Below are positions 46,385-56,156 of a stretch of DNA of 64,000 nucleotides, piece after piece. The stretch is from NCBI GenBank assembly GCA_964532155.1, contig CAZHGN010000003.1, positions 1 to 64,000 on the forward strand, in the 5' to 3' direction. The notes beneath the pieces were generated by a model that ran no database searches, was not told where the DNA came from, and worked only from the letters and a program-made list of their open reading frames with translations. Made by a program: the position numbers and the translations under genes. Origin of the DNA: HGM11416 sp964532155. Lineage in GTDB: Bacteria > Bacillota > Clostridia > Christensenellales > Borkfalkiaceae. Position 1 is the stretch's first letter. Each line of letters opens with the position of its first letter.

Positions 46385-48685
46385 ATGATCGTCGCCGCAA
46401 GTCGATTGACTCAATCACAGCATAACGCTGTTATTGCCATAGCCGAAAAATTCGGCATGAGCGATGACTTGGCGAAAATCTTGGTTTCGCGCGGGATAGA
46501 CGACGTAGAAAAAGCAGAGCGTTTTCTTAATCCCGGCAAGCATAACTTTTACGATCCGTTTTTACTGTCCGGCATGTTCGATGCGGTCGAGCGAATTACC
46601 GCCGCGCGCGACGGAGGCGAAAGGGTAGTCGTTTTCGGCGATTACGACGCCGACGGAATATGCGCTTCGACGATTATGTATAACGCCTTAAAGAGTTTCG
46701 GAATAAGCGACGTTTTCGTCGTCGTGCCCGAACGCTCGCAAGGCTACGGCTTAACGCACGACTTAGTGGAGCGCGTTCTCGAACAATATTTTCCCGACCT
46801 TATTATTACCGTGGACTGCGGTATCAGTTGTAAGGACGAAGTCGCTTTTATAAACGACATGGGTGTGGACGTAATCGTTACCGATCACCACGAAATACCC
46901 GAGCAAATTCCCGATTGCATAGTAGTTAATTGCAAACTAAAGGGGCAGGCTTATCCGTGCGATTATCTTTGCGGAGCGGGCGTTGCCTATAAGGTTGCGC
47001 GCGCGCTCATCGGCGAAAAAGCCGATTGTTTTTTGGATCTTGCCGCCGTTGCGACCATTGCCGACAGCATGACGCTTCTCGACGAAAACAGAGATATAGT
47101 ATGCGAGGGAATAGAACTTATTAAAAGGGGCGGAAATCGCGCCCTTCGCAAGCTTATCGAAAAGAGTGGTCTTAAAGAAATTACGTCGACCGGGCTTGCC
47201 TTTACCGTTGCGCCGCGTATCAATGCGGCGGGGCGTATGGACGACGCGCGTTCGGCGCTTGCGCTTATGCTCGAAACCGATCCTCTTGCCATAAGCGAAA
47301 AGTGTGAAATTCTAAACGAATATAACGCCGAGCGTCAAAACCTTTGCGACGTGCTTTTAAAAAGCGCAAGGGAAAAACTGCTTAGCGGCGGTCTTCACAA
47401 AAAGTGCATAGTGCTTGCCGACGGCAGTTGGCGGGGCGGTTTGGTCGGAATAGTCGCCGCCAAACTCGTGGAAGAATACAATCGACCGGTAGTGTTGTTT
47501 ACCGGGAGCGACGGTCGTTTCCACGGCTCGGTAAGAAGTATCGACGGAGTTAATATTTTCCAAGCCGTATCCGCTTGCAAGGAGCATTTAATCGACTTCG
47601 GCGGGCATTCTCAGGCGGCGGGCATTACGATTGCCGAGGACAAAATTGCCGACTTCGAACAGTGTTTTTCCGACTATCTCGACGCTAATTATACGGCGGA
47701 GCAGTTTGAGCCGATCGTCGAGGCGGAAGGCGTTATAACAAAGCCGTTTACTATGGCGTTTGCCGAGGAAATCGACCGTTTAGAACCTTTCGGTACCGGC
47801 AATAAGCGTCCGATTTTCTGCGCCGAAGCCGAAAGAATTAACGCCTACCCCATAAAAGCGGGTTCGCCGCACGTGGTTTTTAAAACCGAATATCTCGATT
47901 TTATATACTTTAACGGCGATAAAAAGCTTGATATATTGAATGCTCCGGCTAAAAAGCGAATTGCTTTCGAAGCGAATATTTCCGTCTTTAACGGCAGGTC
48001 TTCGCTTAAGGGTTACGTCAAGTGCGTTGACTATATTCTCGCCGACGAGGAACGCCTTTATCTCGATTGTTTTAAGAACGATTTACTCTCTTACAAAAAC
48101 GGAAAAGAATGCCCGAAAGTGTGCGATAACGGACTTATAGCCTCGCTTGTTGCCCAAAAAGGGAATGAAAAAAAGAGTTATTTATACGCTTGCTCGAGTT
48201 TAAAAACGCTAAAAAAATACGGTTTTAATTTAGACGATTGCAAGCTTTACGCGCCCGATAAAGCAAAAAGCGGTAGTACGGTGGTGTTGTCCTTGCGCGA
48301 CTTTTCGGCGCAAGGTTACGACGGAATAGTGTATTTGGACAGACCGCTTTTCAATTGCGCGAAGAACGCGCTTTCGGCGGACTATTTCGTTGCAAGCGAA
48401 AGCGCGTACGATTTGAAAGAATTATCGGTGGACAGGGCGGTTTTTGCCGAGGTGTTCAAACTGCTTAAATTCAACCGCTTTTACGGTTACAGCAGTGTGG
48501 ACGTTGCTTTGGGAATAAAGAGCGAGACGCTTTCTAAAGAACAAATACTGTTCTGCCTCGAGGTCTTTCTCGAACTTAAGTTTTTTGCTTTTACGGCGGG
48601 CAGTCTTCAGCTCGACAAAACGGTAAAAAGCGAACTTTCGTCGTCGGAATTATACAAAAAGGTATCCGAACTCATTTTAAAGTAA
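46385..48685 (+). CDS. recJ: Single-strand-specific exonuclease RecJ
   Basis: A 766-residue DHH-family exonuclease that degrades single-stranded DNA 5' to 3' in repair. GDYDADGICAST (metal-binding motif I), the DHH triad Asp167-His168-His169 in TDHHEIP, and the DHHA1 motif FGGHSQAAG are clear, followed by the OB-fold region. The C-terminal about 200 residues are weakly conserved and typical of longer Firmicute RecJ. Shine-Dalgarno AAGGAG lies 9 bases before the ATG. It sits between secF and rel, as I recall from other clostridia. Codons around 48124-48144 resemble the intergenic 21-base repeat of this window, probably through shared codon use. Confidence 0.94.
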   Translation: MIVAASRLTQSQHNAVIAIAEKFGMSDDLAKILVSRGIDDVEKAERFLNPGKHNFYDPFLLSGMFDAVERITAARDGGERVVVFGDYDADGICASTIMYNALKSFGISDVFVVVPERSQGYGLTHDLVERVLEQYFPDLIITVDCGISCKDEVAFINDMGVDVIVTDHHEIPEQIPDCIVVNCKLKGQAYPCDYLCGAGVAYKVARALIGEKADCFLDLAAVATIADSMTLLDENRDIVCEGIELIKRGGNRALRKLIEKSGLKEITSTGLAFTVAPRINAAGRMDDARSALALMLETDPLAISEKCEILNEYNAERQNLCDVLLKSAREKLLSGGLHKKCIVLADGSWRGGLVGIVAAKLVEEYNRPVVLFTGSDGRFHGSVRSIDGVNIFQAVSACKEHLIDFGGHSQAAGITIAEDKIADFEQCFSDYLDANYTAEQFEPIVEAEGVITKPFTMAFAEEIDRLEPFGTGNKRPIFCAEAERINAYPIKAGSPHVVFKTEYLDFIYFNGDKKLDILNAPAKKRIAFEANISVFNGRSSLKGYVKCVDYILADEERLYLDCFKNDLLSYKNGKECPKVCDNGLIASLVAQKGNEKKSYLYACSSLKTLKKYGFNLDDCKLYAPDKAKSGSTVVLSLRDFSAQGYDGIVYLDRPLFNCAKNALSADYFVASESAYDLKELSVDRAVFAEVFKLLKFNRFYGYSSVDVALGIKSETLSKEQILFCLEVFLELKFFAFTAGSLQLDKTVKSELSSSELYKKVSELILK

Positions 48686-48733
48686 AAGTTTTCGCTTTGG
48701 CTTGCGATATTTTAGCAAGAGTAAAGCGCGGTA

Positions 48734-50890
48734 GTGAATAAAATGCTCGAATTAGTCGAAAAGATTACTAATATTTACAAAAAGGAAGAAGCCGACGTAG
48801 TCGTCAAGGCGTATTATTTCGCGCGCGAGGCGCACGCAGGACAAAAGCGTGCCTCGGGCGAGGCTTATTTTACCCATCCTTGCGCCGTCGCCGAAATACT
48901 TATCGGGCTCGGAATGGATTACTATTCGGTCGCCGCGGCTTTTTTGCATGACGTAATAGAAGATACGCCCGTCACCGAAGACGATATTTTGCGCGAATTC
49001 GGCGGCGAGATTCTTATGCTCGTAAACGGCGTAACCAAGCTCGAACAAATTGAGTTTAAATCCAAGGAAGAGGAGCAAGCCGAGAACTTTAAAAAGATAT
49101 TCGTCTCGATGGCGAAAGATATAAGGGTTATCATCATCAAACTTGCCGACCGCTTGCACAACATGCGTTCGCTAAACTACCTTTCCAAGGAACGCCAACT
49201 GCGTATGGCGCACGAAACGATAGAAATTTACGCCCCGCTTGCCGGAAGGTTGGGTATTTCGCAAATTAAATGCGAGCTCGAGGACTTATGTCTTAAATAT
49301 ATCGATCAGGCGGCTTACGAGTACCTTACGGAAAACATTCACGCCAAGCTCGAAGAACGCAGAATTTTCGTCAATTCGGTCGTTAAAGAGATTAAGGATA
49401 TACTTACGGAGTCGGCTATTAAAGGCGAGGTCGTCGGCAGACCTAAGCATTTTTATTCGATATACAAAAAAATGCAAAACGGCAAAACGCTCGATCAGAT
49501 CTACGACCTTACCGCCGTGCGAGTTATCGTTGAAACGGTCGACGAGTGTTATGAAATTCTCGGCAAAATCCACAAAAAGTGGAAGCCCATTCCCGGTCGC
49601 ATTAAGGATTATATAGCAATCCCCAAGCCCAACATGTACCAAAGCTTGCACACGACCGTCGTTACGAGCTTCGGAAAAATATTCGAAATACAAATTCGCA
49701 CGTACGAAATGCACCACACTGCCGAGTTCGGTATCGCGGCGCATTGGAAATATAAAGAAAAAAATTCTGAAACGGAAGAAACGTCCTTCGATCATAAGCT
49801 CGACTGGATACGCGAGGTTATGGAATGGGAGGGCGGTTTAAAGGACGGAACCGAGCTTATTCAGTCGCTCAAAGGCGATATTTATAACAGCGAGTGCCTC
49901 GTTTTTACGCCTAAAGGCGAGGTTTTGAGCCTTGCCAACGATTCCACGCCCATAGACTTTGCTTACCGCATTCACACCGAGGTCGGCAATAAGTGTGTGG
50001 GGGCAAAGGTCAACGGCAAGATCGTTCCGCTTAACAGCACGCTGACGACGGGCGACGTCGTGGAAATCATAACTTCCAAAAACTCCAAAGGTCCGTCGTG
50101 GGATTGGCTCAAAATTGCCAAAACCAACGGTGCGAGGGCGAAGATTAAGGCGTTCTTCAAGCGGCAAATGGCGGACGAAAAGATTAAGCTCGGCAAGTCT
50201 ATGCTCGAGCAAGAAGCCAAAAATAAGGGCTATTCGTTCGGTAATCTGCTAAATCCGCTTAGTTTTTCGTCGATTGGCTCGAAGATGTCCTTTTCGAGCG
50301 TGGACGAAATGTACGCCGCCGTCGGCTGCGGCGCCGTTTCGGTAAATCAAATTCTTCCGAGACTCATAGATTTTTGCAAGCCCGTTCATACGCCCGAAGA
50401 ACCGAGTTCAATAGAGGGCAAGCGCGTAATTTATACTCATAAGTCGTCGAGCGACGGCGTCGTCGTAAAGGGAATGTCCGGTCTTCTCGTAAGGTTTGCG
50501 GGGTGCTGTAATCCCGTTCCCGGGGACGACATCGTGGGGTTTGTTTCGCGCGGGCGCGGCGTTGCCATCCACCGTGCCGACTGCCCGAACATGAAAAACG
50601 AGGATCCCTCGCGTTTGCTCGAAGCGCATTGGTCGGGTAAAGAGGGTAGTTATACCACAAGCATAAAAATCACGGCGACCGAAGAAGCGCCTCTTCTTGC
50701 CATCGTTTCGTCGGTTTGCACCAAGCTCGGCTTGTTTATAACCGCAATTAACGGTCGTATAGATACCAAAGCCCATTGCGCCGTCGTGGATATGAGTATT
50801 AAACTCAATAAAAAAGAGGACCTCGACGAACTGCTCTTAAAGCTAAAAGAAGAAACCTGTATTAAAGACGTGTTCAGGACGGTTATTTGA
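48734..50890 (+). CDS. Bifunctional (p)ppGpp synthetase/hydrolase Rel
   Basis: A 718-residue Rel protein governing the stringent response. The HD hydrolase domain has intact His72-Asp73 (HDVIEDT). The synthetase domain carries RIKD at 289-292, the RxKD form of bifunctional enzymes, and QSLHTTVV. TGS (FTPKGEVLSLANDSTPIDFAYRIH), a conserved-cysteine domain (RFAGCCNPVPGDDI ... HRADCPN) and a C-terminal ACT domain follow. The frame starts at a GTG (48734); an ATG three codons on is an equal alternative. It overlaps the MBL gene by 4 bases. Confidence 0.93.
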   Translation: MNKMLELVEKITNIYKKEEADVVVKAYYFAREAHAGQKRASGEAYFTHPCAVAEILIGLGMDYYSVAAAFLHDVIEDTPVTEDDILREFGGEILMLVNGVTKLEQIEFKSKEEEQAENFKKIFVSMAKDIRVIIIKLADRLHNMRSLNYLSKERQLRMAHETIEIYAPLAGRLGISQIKCELEDLCLKYIDQAAYEYLTENIHAKLEERRIFVNSVVKEIKDILTESAIKGEVVGRPKHFYSIYKKMQNGKTLDQIYDLTAVRVIVETVDECYEILGKIHKKWKPIPGRIKDYIAIPKPNMYQSLHTTVVTSFGKIFEIQIRTYEMHHTAEFGIAAHWKYKEKNSETEETSFDHKLDWIREVMEWEGGLKDGTELIQSLKGDIYNSECLVFTPKGEVLSLANDSTPIDFAYRIHTEVGNKCVGAKVNGKIVPLNSTLTTGDVVEIITSKNSKGPSWDWLKIAKTNGARAKIKAFFKRQMADEKIKLGKSMLEQEAKNKGYSFGNLLNPLSFSSIGSKMSFSSVDEMYAAVGCGAVSVNQILPRLIDFCKPVHTPEEPSSIEGKRVIYTHKSSSDGVVVKGMSGLLVRFAGCCNPVPGDDIVGFVSRGRGVAIHRADCPNMKNEDPSRLLEAHWSGKEGSYTTSIKITATEEAPLLAIVSSVCTKLGLFITAINGRIDTKAHCAVVDMSIKLNKKEDLDELLLKLKEETCIKDVFRTVI

Positions 50891-51525
50891 CGGTGAGCGA
50901 AAAAAACGTTAAAGTCGAGCTTTTAAAAACGCACGACTATTCGAGTAACAGATATTTATTGTATTCGGACGAAAGCGATTTGGCTCTCGTCATAGATCCC
51001 GGTCTTGACGAAAACGTAACGCTTAACGCGCTTTCTTCGCTTAATAAAAGGCTGGGCGCTATATTGTTAACGCACGCGCATTACGATCATATAGCGTGCG
51101 TTTCCGAACTGAAAAGCAAAACGGGCGCCGCCGTATATCTTGCTAAATCAGATATGCCGCTTCTCGAATCGGACGGACATTTGTCTTGGTATTTCGGGCG
51201 CACGCTCGAGCCGTTTACCGTCGATAATCAACTTATAGACGGACTTTTTGACATTTGCGGCTATCAAATAGAGGTTATTTCAACGCCCGGTCACACGCAC
51301 GGAGGACTGACTTTCGTTTTAGACGATAAAATGTTTACCGGCGACGCTCTGTTTTTTGAAACGTACGGCAGGACGGATTTGCCGGGAAGCGACCAAAACG
51401 AGCTTATTGATTCGGCAAAAAGACTTTTTGCAAAAGAGGGCGACTTCAAACTGTATTGCGGACACGGCAGAGAGAGCACGCTTTCCTACGAAAGGGAGCA
51501 TAATCCGATTAAAAACTTATTCTAA
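50887..51525 (+). CDS. MBL-fold metallo-hydrolase (glyoxalase II-like)
   Basis: A 212-residue metallo-beta-lactamase-fold protein. Zinc ligands: THAHYDH (His63, His65, Asp67, His68), His in STPGHTHGG, Asp in TGDALFFETYGRTD and a final His in YCGHGREST. This matches the hydroxyacylglutathione-hydrolase-like group; the substrate in clostridia is not established. The start is a TTG overlapping the rel stop, with AGGACGG upstream; a GTG two codons on is possible. Lies between rel and hemZ, the order I recall in many clostridia, so it is part of a housekeeping operon. Confidence 0.88.
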   Translation: MTVSEKNVKVELLKTHDYSSNRYLLYSDESDLALVIDPGLDENVTLNALSSLNKRLGAILLTHAHYDHIACVSELKSKTGAAVYLAKSDMPLLESDGHLSWYFGRTLEPFTVDNQLIDGLFDICGYQIEVISTPGHTHGGLTFVLDDKMFTGDALFFETYGRTDLPGSDQNELIDSAKRLFAKEGDFKLYCGHGRESTLSYEREHNPIKNLF

Positions 51526-51535
51526 AGGTGATTTT

Positions 51536-52891
51536 ATGGTCGTTACCGATATTGAAAGGCTCGAAGGTGAACTGAACGAGGTATATAACGAGTTTTACGC
51601 AGAGGATTCGGGCGAAATCAAGCTGTCTTTCACGGAAGGCGGCGGCTTTTTTCGTTATACCGTAACCGACGGCGTGCGCGAAAAAAGGTACGAATACGCC
51701 GCAACTTTTAACGGCGAATTGGAGCGAAAAAGATATCTTAAACGGTACGCAAAATTGAGTTTGTACGATTTTTTGTCGGACGTTACCGGGAAAAAGTTGC
51801 CATGGGGCGCGCTTACCGGCATAAGACCTACCAAGCTTTATTATCAGCAAGGCGAAAACCGCGCGGAGTTTTTAAAGCAAACGATGCGCGTTTCGGATAA
51901 AAAATACGCTTTGCTCGAGCGCATTGCCGAGGCGCAAAGCGCGATTTACGAAGAAAACGACGACAACGCCGACTTTTTCGTGGGTATTCCACTTTGTCCG
52001 TCGCGCTGTCAATATTGCTCGTTTATATCTGCCGAAATAACACCCAAAACCCCCGTTAACGAATATATAGAGGCACTTTGCAAGGAAATAAACGCGGCGA
52101 AAGGGCTTGTAAAAAGGCTCAGAAGCGTATACGTCGGCGGAGGCACGCCGGTATCGGTCGGAACGGACGCTTTAAAGCGCGTGCTCGACGCGATAGGCAA
52201 AGTCGATTGCGAATATACGGTCGAGGCGGGCAGAGCAGATTGCATAAACGCGGAAAATCTTAAACTTTTAAAGGATTACGGCGTTACGCGTATTTGCGTA
52301 AATCCGCAAACCTTTTGCGATTCCACTCTCGAACTAATCGGAAGAAAGCATAACGGCGAGCAAGTCGTCGAAAAATATTTAATGGCGAAAGAGTTTGGCT
52401 TTGACGTCAATATGGATTTGATAGCCGGCTTGCCGCTCGAAACGTTCGACGTTTTTTGCGCGAGCTTAGAGCGCGCTATTTCGTTAAATCCCGAAAATAT
52501 TACCGTGCATACGCTGTGTCTTAAAAAGGGCTCGCGCCTTAAGGAACTTTGCTCTCGCTTGCCCGAGGGCGAGGTGGCTAAAATGATAGACTATTCGGGC
52601 GAGCGGTTGCTTGCCGCGGGGTATCGTCCTTATTATTTGTACCGCCAAAAATATATGGCGGGCAATCTCGAAAATACGGGGTACGCGCTTCCCGGCAAGG
52701 AATGCGTTTACAACGTAGACGTAATGGAAGAGATAGCGCAGAATATCGCTTGCGGCGCAAACGCCGTTTCAAAGCGCCTTTTCGGTGCGGAGCAGCGCAT
52801 CGAACGCTTAGGCGCGCCTAAGGATATGCGCACTTATATCGCCAAGATCGACGACATTATAGAAAAAAAGCGCAAACTGTTTACCGAATAA
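51536..52891 (+). CDS. hemZ: Coproporphyrinogen dehydrogenase HemZ-type radical SAM enzyme
   Basis: A 451-residue radical SAM protein of the HemN/HemZ group. The ATG at 51536, 10 bases after the MBL stop with AAAGGTG upstream, is preferred to a longer frame from 51356 that runs through the MBL gene. Residues about 1-140 form the HemZ N-terminal domain (TGIRPTKLYYQ at about 99). Cluster motif Cys154, Cys158, Cys161 in CPSRCQYCSF, then VGGGTP and the ICVNPQTFCDSTLELIGRKH region. Late C-terminal YKYLYRQK-like YYLYRQKYMAGN is typical. HemZ is annotated as oxygen-independent coproporphyrinogen oxidase, though many clostridia lack a full haem pathway; the true reaction is uncertain. Confidence 0.9.
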   Translation: MVVTDIERLEGELNEVYNEFYAEDSGEIKLSFTEGGGFFRYTVTDGVREKRYEYAATFNGELERKRYLKRYAKLSLYDFLSDVTGKKLPWGALTGIRPTKLYYQQGENRAEFLKQTMRVSDKKYALLERIAEAQSAIYEENDDNADFFVGIPLCPSRCQYCSFISAEITPKTPVNEYIEALCKEINAAKGLVKRLRSVYVGGGTPVSVGTDALKRVLDAIGKVDCEYTVEAGRADCINAENLKLLKDYGVTRICVNPQTFCDSTLELIGRKHNGEQVVEKYLMAKEFGFDVNMDLIAGLPLETFDVFCASLERAISLNPENITVHTLCLKKGSRLKELCSRLPEGEVAKMIDYSGERLLAAGYRPYYLYRQKYMAGNLENTGYALPGKECVYNVDVMEEIAQNIACGANAVSKRLFGAEQRIERLGAPKDMRTYIAKIDDIIEKKRKLFTE

Positions 52892-53016
52892 ACCGCTTGC
52901 CAAACTATAAACCGTTTGCCGTGTAATATATAACGCGTAAAGCGCTTGCGAAAATCAGCCTGCGGTTGCTTTTGCTTGCGCACGGTTGCGAGTATTGTTT
53001 TAACATAGAATACGTT

Positions 53017-53046
53017 AAAAGCCGCCCTGTATTTAAGGCGGCTTTT
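53017..53046 (+). terminator. Terminator after hemZ
   Basis: Perfect 10-bp stem AAAAGCCGCC (53017-53026) with GGCGGCTTTT (53037-53046), loop of 10. Symmetric A/T runs could let it act in both directions. Confidence 0.8.
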
Positions 53047-53112
53047 GTCTAAGTTTTTGTGGTGCCAAAAATCTGGCATTTTTATTTTTATAAAAATAAC
53101 TCCTTTTTTCTA

Positions 53113-53141
53113 TTGCATAAAGGTCGCGTTTGTGTTAAGAT
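53113..53141 (+). promoter_or_regulatory. Sigma-A promoter of the beta-galactosidase gene
   Basis: TTGCAT (53113-53118), a 17-base spacer and TAAGAT (53136-53141); start near 53148, about 25 bases before the ATG. Confidence 0.65.
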
Positions 53142-53173
53142 ATGCGGGTAAAAGTATTTTTCGGGGTGACGAA

Positions 53174-56008
53174 ATGCTAAAAAAATATTACGAAACTGAC
53201 AAAACGATAGGCGTCGAGCCGTCACGCTCGTACTACGTGCCTTTTGACATAACCGACGATAAGTCGTACGACAGGGAGCGTAGTTCACGCTTTATCTCCC
53301 TTAACGGCGAATGGAAAATCGCCGCGTACGAAAGCGTTACTTCTGCCGACGGTTTTTGGCTGAACGAGGGCGATCGGACGATAAGCGTTCCGTCGTGCGT
53401 GCAATATTACGGTTACGATTATTTTCAGTATACCAATCAAAAATATCCGTTTCCGTACGATCCGCCGCATATTCCGACGAAGAACCCCGCGTATCACTAT
53501 TCGCGCAAATTCGATTGGTCGGCAAGCGGCGAAAGGGCGTACCTCGTTTTCGAGGGCGTTGATTCTTGCTTTTATCTGTACGTGAACGGCAAGTTTGTCG
53601 GTTTTTCGCAAATATCGCACAGAATTTCGGAGTTCGACATCACGCGCTACGTCGTAAACGGCGAAAACAAAATTGACGTGCTTGTGCTGAAATGGTGCTT
53701 CGGAAGTTATCTCGAGGATCAGGATAAATGGCGTTTTACCGGCATTTTCCGCGACGTATATCTTTTAAGAAGACCTAAAAAGCACCTTACCGATTACGCC
53801 GTTACGACCGATCTTTGCGGCGTGGACGGAAATGTTGAGGTCGAAAACAGAAGCACTGTCGACCTTTTAGTCTCCTTTAACGGCGAGAAAAAAGAGGTCG
53901 CGCCGGGTAAAACGGCGGCATTTACCGTTCAAAACGTAAAGGCTTGGAGCGCCGAAGCGCCCTATCTGTATCCCCTTACCGTGCAGTGCGGAAAAGAAGT
54001 TATTTATTCCAAGGTGGGCGTAAGGCGAAGCGAAGTTAAAAACGGCGTTTACCTTTTAAACGGCAAGCCTATCAAGTTTTACGGCGTAAACCGCCACGAT
54101 TTTCATCCCGAAAAGGGCGCCGCGGTGTCCAAAGAGGATATGCTGAGCGACGTGCTTTTAATGAAGTCGCTGAACGTGAACGCGGTGCGTACGTCGCATT
54201 ATCCGTCGTCGCCGCTTTTCTACGAAATGTGCGACGAGTACGGACTTTACGTTATGAGCGAGAGCGATCTCGAAACGCACGGCTGCGTAACTTGCGGCGA
54301 TCGCAATAACGATTATAACTATTTATTCTCGTACATGCCCGAAGACGAGCGGTTCAAGGACGGCTTCTTGCAGAGGGAGATTTGCAACGTCGAGGAACAT
54401 AAGAATTTTTCGTGCGTGGTAATTTGGTCGCTCGGCAACGAGTGCGGTTGGGGTAAAAATACTCACGCCGCCGCGCTCAAGATCAAAGAGTTGGATAAAA
54501 CTCGCCCCGTTCATTACGAGGGGCTTGCCGAAGCGGACAGAAACGTTTATTCGGACGAGGAGTATTATAATTCTCCGCTCGATATGATCAGCAGAATGTA
54601 CGCCGGCGTTAAGGAAATAGAGGACTATTTAAAGGACGATCGCGAAACTCGCCCCTTTATACTGTGCGAATACTGCCACGCCATGGGCAACGGACCGGGC
54701 GGCTTGGTCGAGTATTGGAACGTTTTGGAAAGCACTCGCCGCTGTATGGGCGGTTTTGTTTGGGAATGGGCAGACCACGGCGTGCGTTACAACAATAAAT
54801 TGTATTACGGCGGCGACTTCGGCGATTACGAAAACGACGGCAATTTCTGTATAGACGGTATCGTGTCCGCCGACAGGCAAATTAAGGCGGGAACGCTTTC
54901 GATGAAGACCGTTTATCAGCCGCTCGAGTTTAAAACGGCGAAAGGCAAGCTGAAAATATTCAATAAAAACTATTTTGCAACCTTCGTGGGCAAACTTGTT
55001 TTAAAGGGGGACGGTTTTTCGCAAAGCTTGGATATAGCGGTCGAACCGAGAAAAACCGTTTCGGCGGACTGCCCGAGCGGAAGCTTTACCGTGCAGTGCT
55101 TTAAGGATGAAAACGAGGTTGCGCGCGCGCAGTTCGGCAGTCCGAAATTTATTCCGACCGAAAAAGTGCGGACGAACGTCGATATTTCGCGCAACGGCAA
55201 TAAAATAACGGTGGCGGCGGGCGAAACGACTTTCGTGCTCGATGCCGACGTCGGCGAGATCGTTTCTGTCGAGCGCAAAGGCGTCCGTTACGGCGCAATC
55301 GCCCTCAACCTAAGCCGTGCGCCTATCGATAACGATATGTATCAAAAGGTCGAATGGAACGCTCGCTTTTTAAAGCATTCACATCCGTCGGTGCGCAAAT
55401 GTACCGTCGGTAACGGTCGCGTTAAATTTTACGCGGCGGTCGGAAGCGTTGCCGTGCGCCCCTTTATGGATATCGAAGTAACGTACGACTTTTACGCCGA
55501 CTGCGTTAATATTTCGCTCGCATATAAAATGCGCAATCCCGACACTTTCGTTTATATTCCGAGAATAGGCTTTACGCTCGAACTTAATAAGGCGTACGGC
55601 GAGCTTAAATATCTTGCATACGGTCCGCAGGAAACCTATTCGGACTGCAAGAATTTTGCGTTCAAGGACGAATACGAGGGCAGCGTGCTCGAGCAATATC
55701 ATCACTATCAAAAGCCGCAGGAAAGCGGAAGCCATTACGGCGCCGAATACGTTGCGCTTACCGACGGAAAATCCACGGTAAGGGCGGAGGGCATGTTGTC
55801 CTTCTCGGCGTTGCCGTACTCGGCTGAAACGCTCGAAAAAACGTCGCACGACCACGAACTTCCCGAACCTTGCGCTACCTACCTTTGCGCCGATCTTTTC
55901 GTAAGCGGCTTGGGAACGAACTCTTGCGGTCCAATGCCGCTCCCGCAGTTTAGGGTGCCCGATAAAGGCAGAGGAAACGTCGCGTTCTTCTTCGGTGATA
56001 AAAAGTAA
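53174..56008 (+). CDS. lacZ: GH2 beta-galactosidase (LacZ type)
   Basis: A 944-residue cytoplasmic glycoside hydrolase. The ATG at 53174 has GGGGTG 5 bases upstream; a 43-codon longer frame is unsupported. Domain order is as in E. coli LacZ: sugar-binding (SVPSCVQYYGYDYFQYTNQKYPF), Ig-like domain, TIM barrel with acid/base Glu423 in WSLGNECGWG and nucleophile Glu499 in LCEYCHAMGNGPG, second Ig-like, and the small-chain domain (YGPQETYSDCK). No signal peptide. Should split beta-galactosides such as lactose to galactose; other beta-linked sugars remain possible. Transcribed alone, without an adjacent permease or regulator. Confidence 0.92.
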   Translation: MLKKYYETDKTIGVEPSRSYYVPFDITDDKSYDRERSSRFISLNGEWKIAAYESVTSADGFWLNEGDRTISVPSCVQYYGYDYFQYTNQKYPFPYDPPHIPTKNPAYHYSRKFDWSASGERAYLVFEGVDSCFYLYVNGKFVGFSQISHRISEFDITRYVVNGENKIDVLVLKWCFGSYLEDQDKWRFTGIFRDVYLLRRPKKHLTDYAVTTDLCGVDGNVEVENRSTVDLLVSFNGEKKEVAPGKTAAFTVQNVKAWSAEAPYLYPLTVQCGKEVIYSKVGVRRSEVKNGVYLLNGKPIKFYGVNRHDFHPEKGAAVSKEDMLSDVLLMKSLNVNAVRTSHYPSSPLFYEMCDEYGLYVMSESDLETHGCVTCGDRNNDYNYLFSYMPEDERFKDGFLQREICNVEEHKNFSCVVIWSLGNECGWGKNTHAAALKIKELDKTRPVHYEGLAEADRNVYSDEEYYNSPLDMISRMYAGVKEIEDYLKDDRETRPFILCEYCHAMGNGPGGLVEYWNVLESTRRCMGGFVWEWADHGVRYNNKLYYGGDFGDYENDGNFCIDGIVSADRQIKAGTLSMKTVYQPLEFKTAKGKLKIFNKNYFATFVGKLVLKGDGFSQSLDIAVEPRKTVSADCPSGSFTVQCFKDENEVARAQFGSPKFIPTEKVRTNVDISRNGNKITVAAGETTFVLDADVGEIVSVERKGVRYGAIALNLSRAPIDNDMYQKVEWNARFLKHSHPSVRKCTVGNGRVKFYAAVGSVAVRPFMDIEVTYDFYADCVNISLAYKMRNPDTFVYIPRIGFTLELNKAYGELKYLAYGPQETYSDCKNFAFKDEYEGSVLEQYHHYQKPQESGSHYGAEYVALTDGKSTVRAEGMLSFSALPYSAETLEKTSHDHELPEPCATYLCADLFVSGLGTNSCGPMPLPQFRVPDKGRGNVAFFFGDKK

Positions 56009-56013
56009 AATAT

Positions 56014-56034
56014 GGGGCTATAAGCCCGTTATCG
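56014..56034 (-). repeat. 21-base sequence shared with position 39636-39656
   Basis: Exact reverse complement of 39636-39656 (CGATAACGGGCTTATAGCCC plus C). Both sites are intergenic and both are next to an ATATGGGGC word. See findings. Confidence 0.75.
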
Positions 56035-56062
56035 CGGCAAAAGTCGCAAAAAACGATAATGT

Positions 56063-56098
56063 AAAAAACGCAAGCGAAAAAATTTGCTTGCGTTTTTT
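56063..56098. terminator. Strong bidirectional terminator between lacZ and rtcB
   Basis: Thirteen-bp stem AAAAAACGCAAGC (56063-56075) with GCTTGCGTTTTTT (56086-56098). A and T runs on either side let it stop transcription from both convergent genes. Confidence 0.9.
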
Positions 56099-56156
56099 GT
56101 CGGGATTTTTGATATGCGTTTGTAAAAAATACGGTAAAACCGCTTGTAAAACGGCG

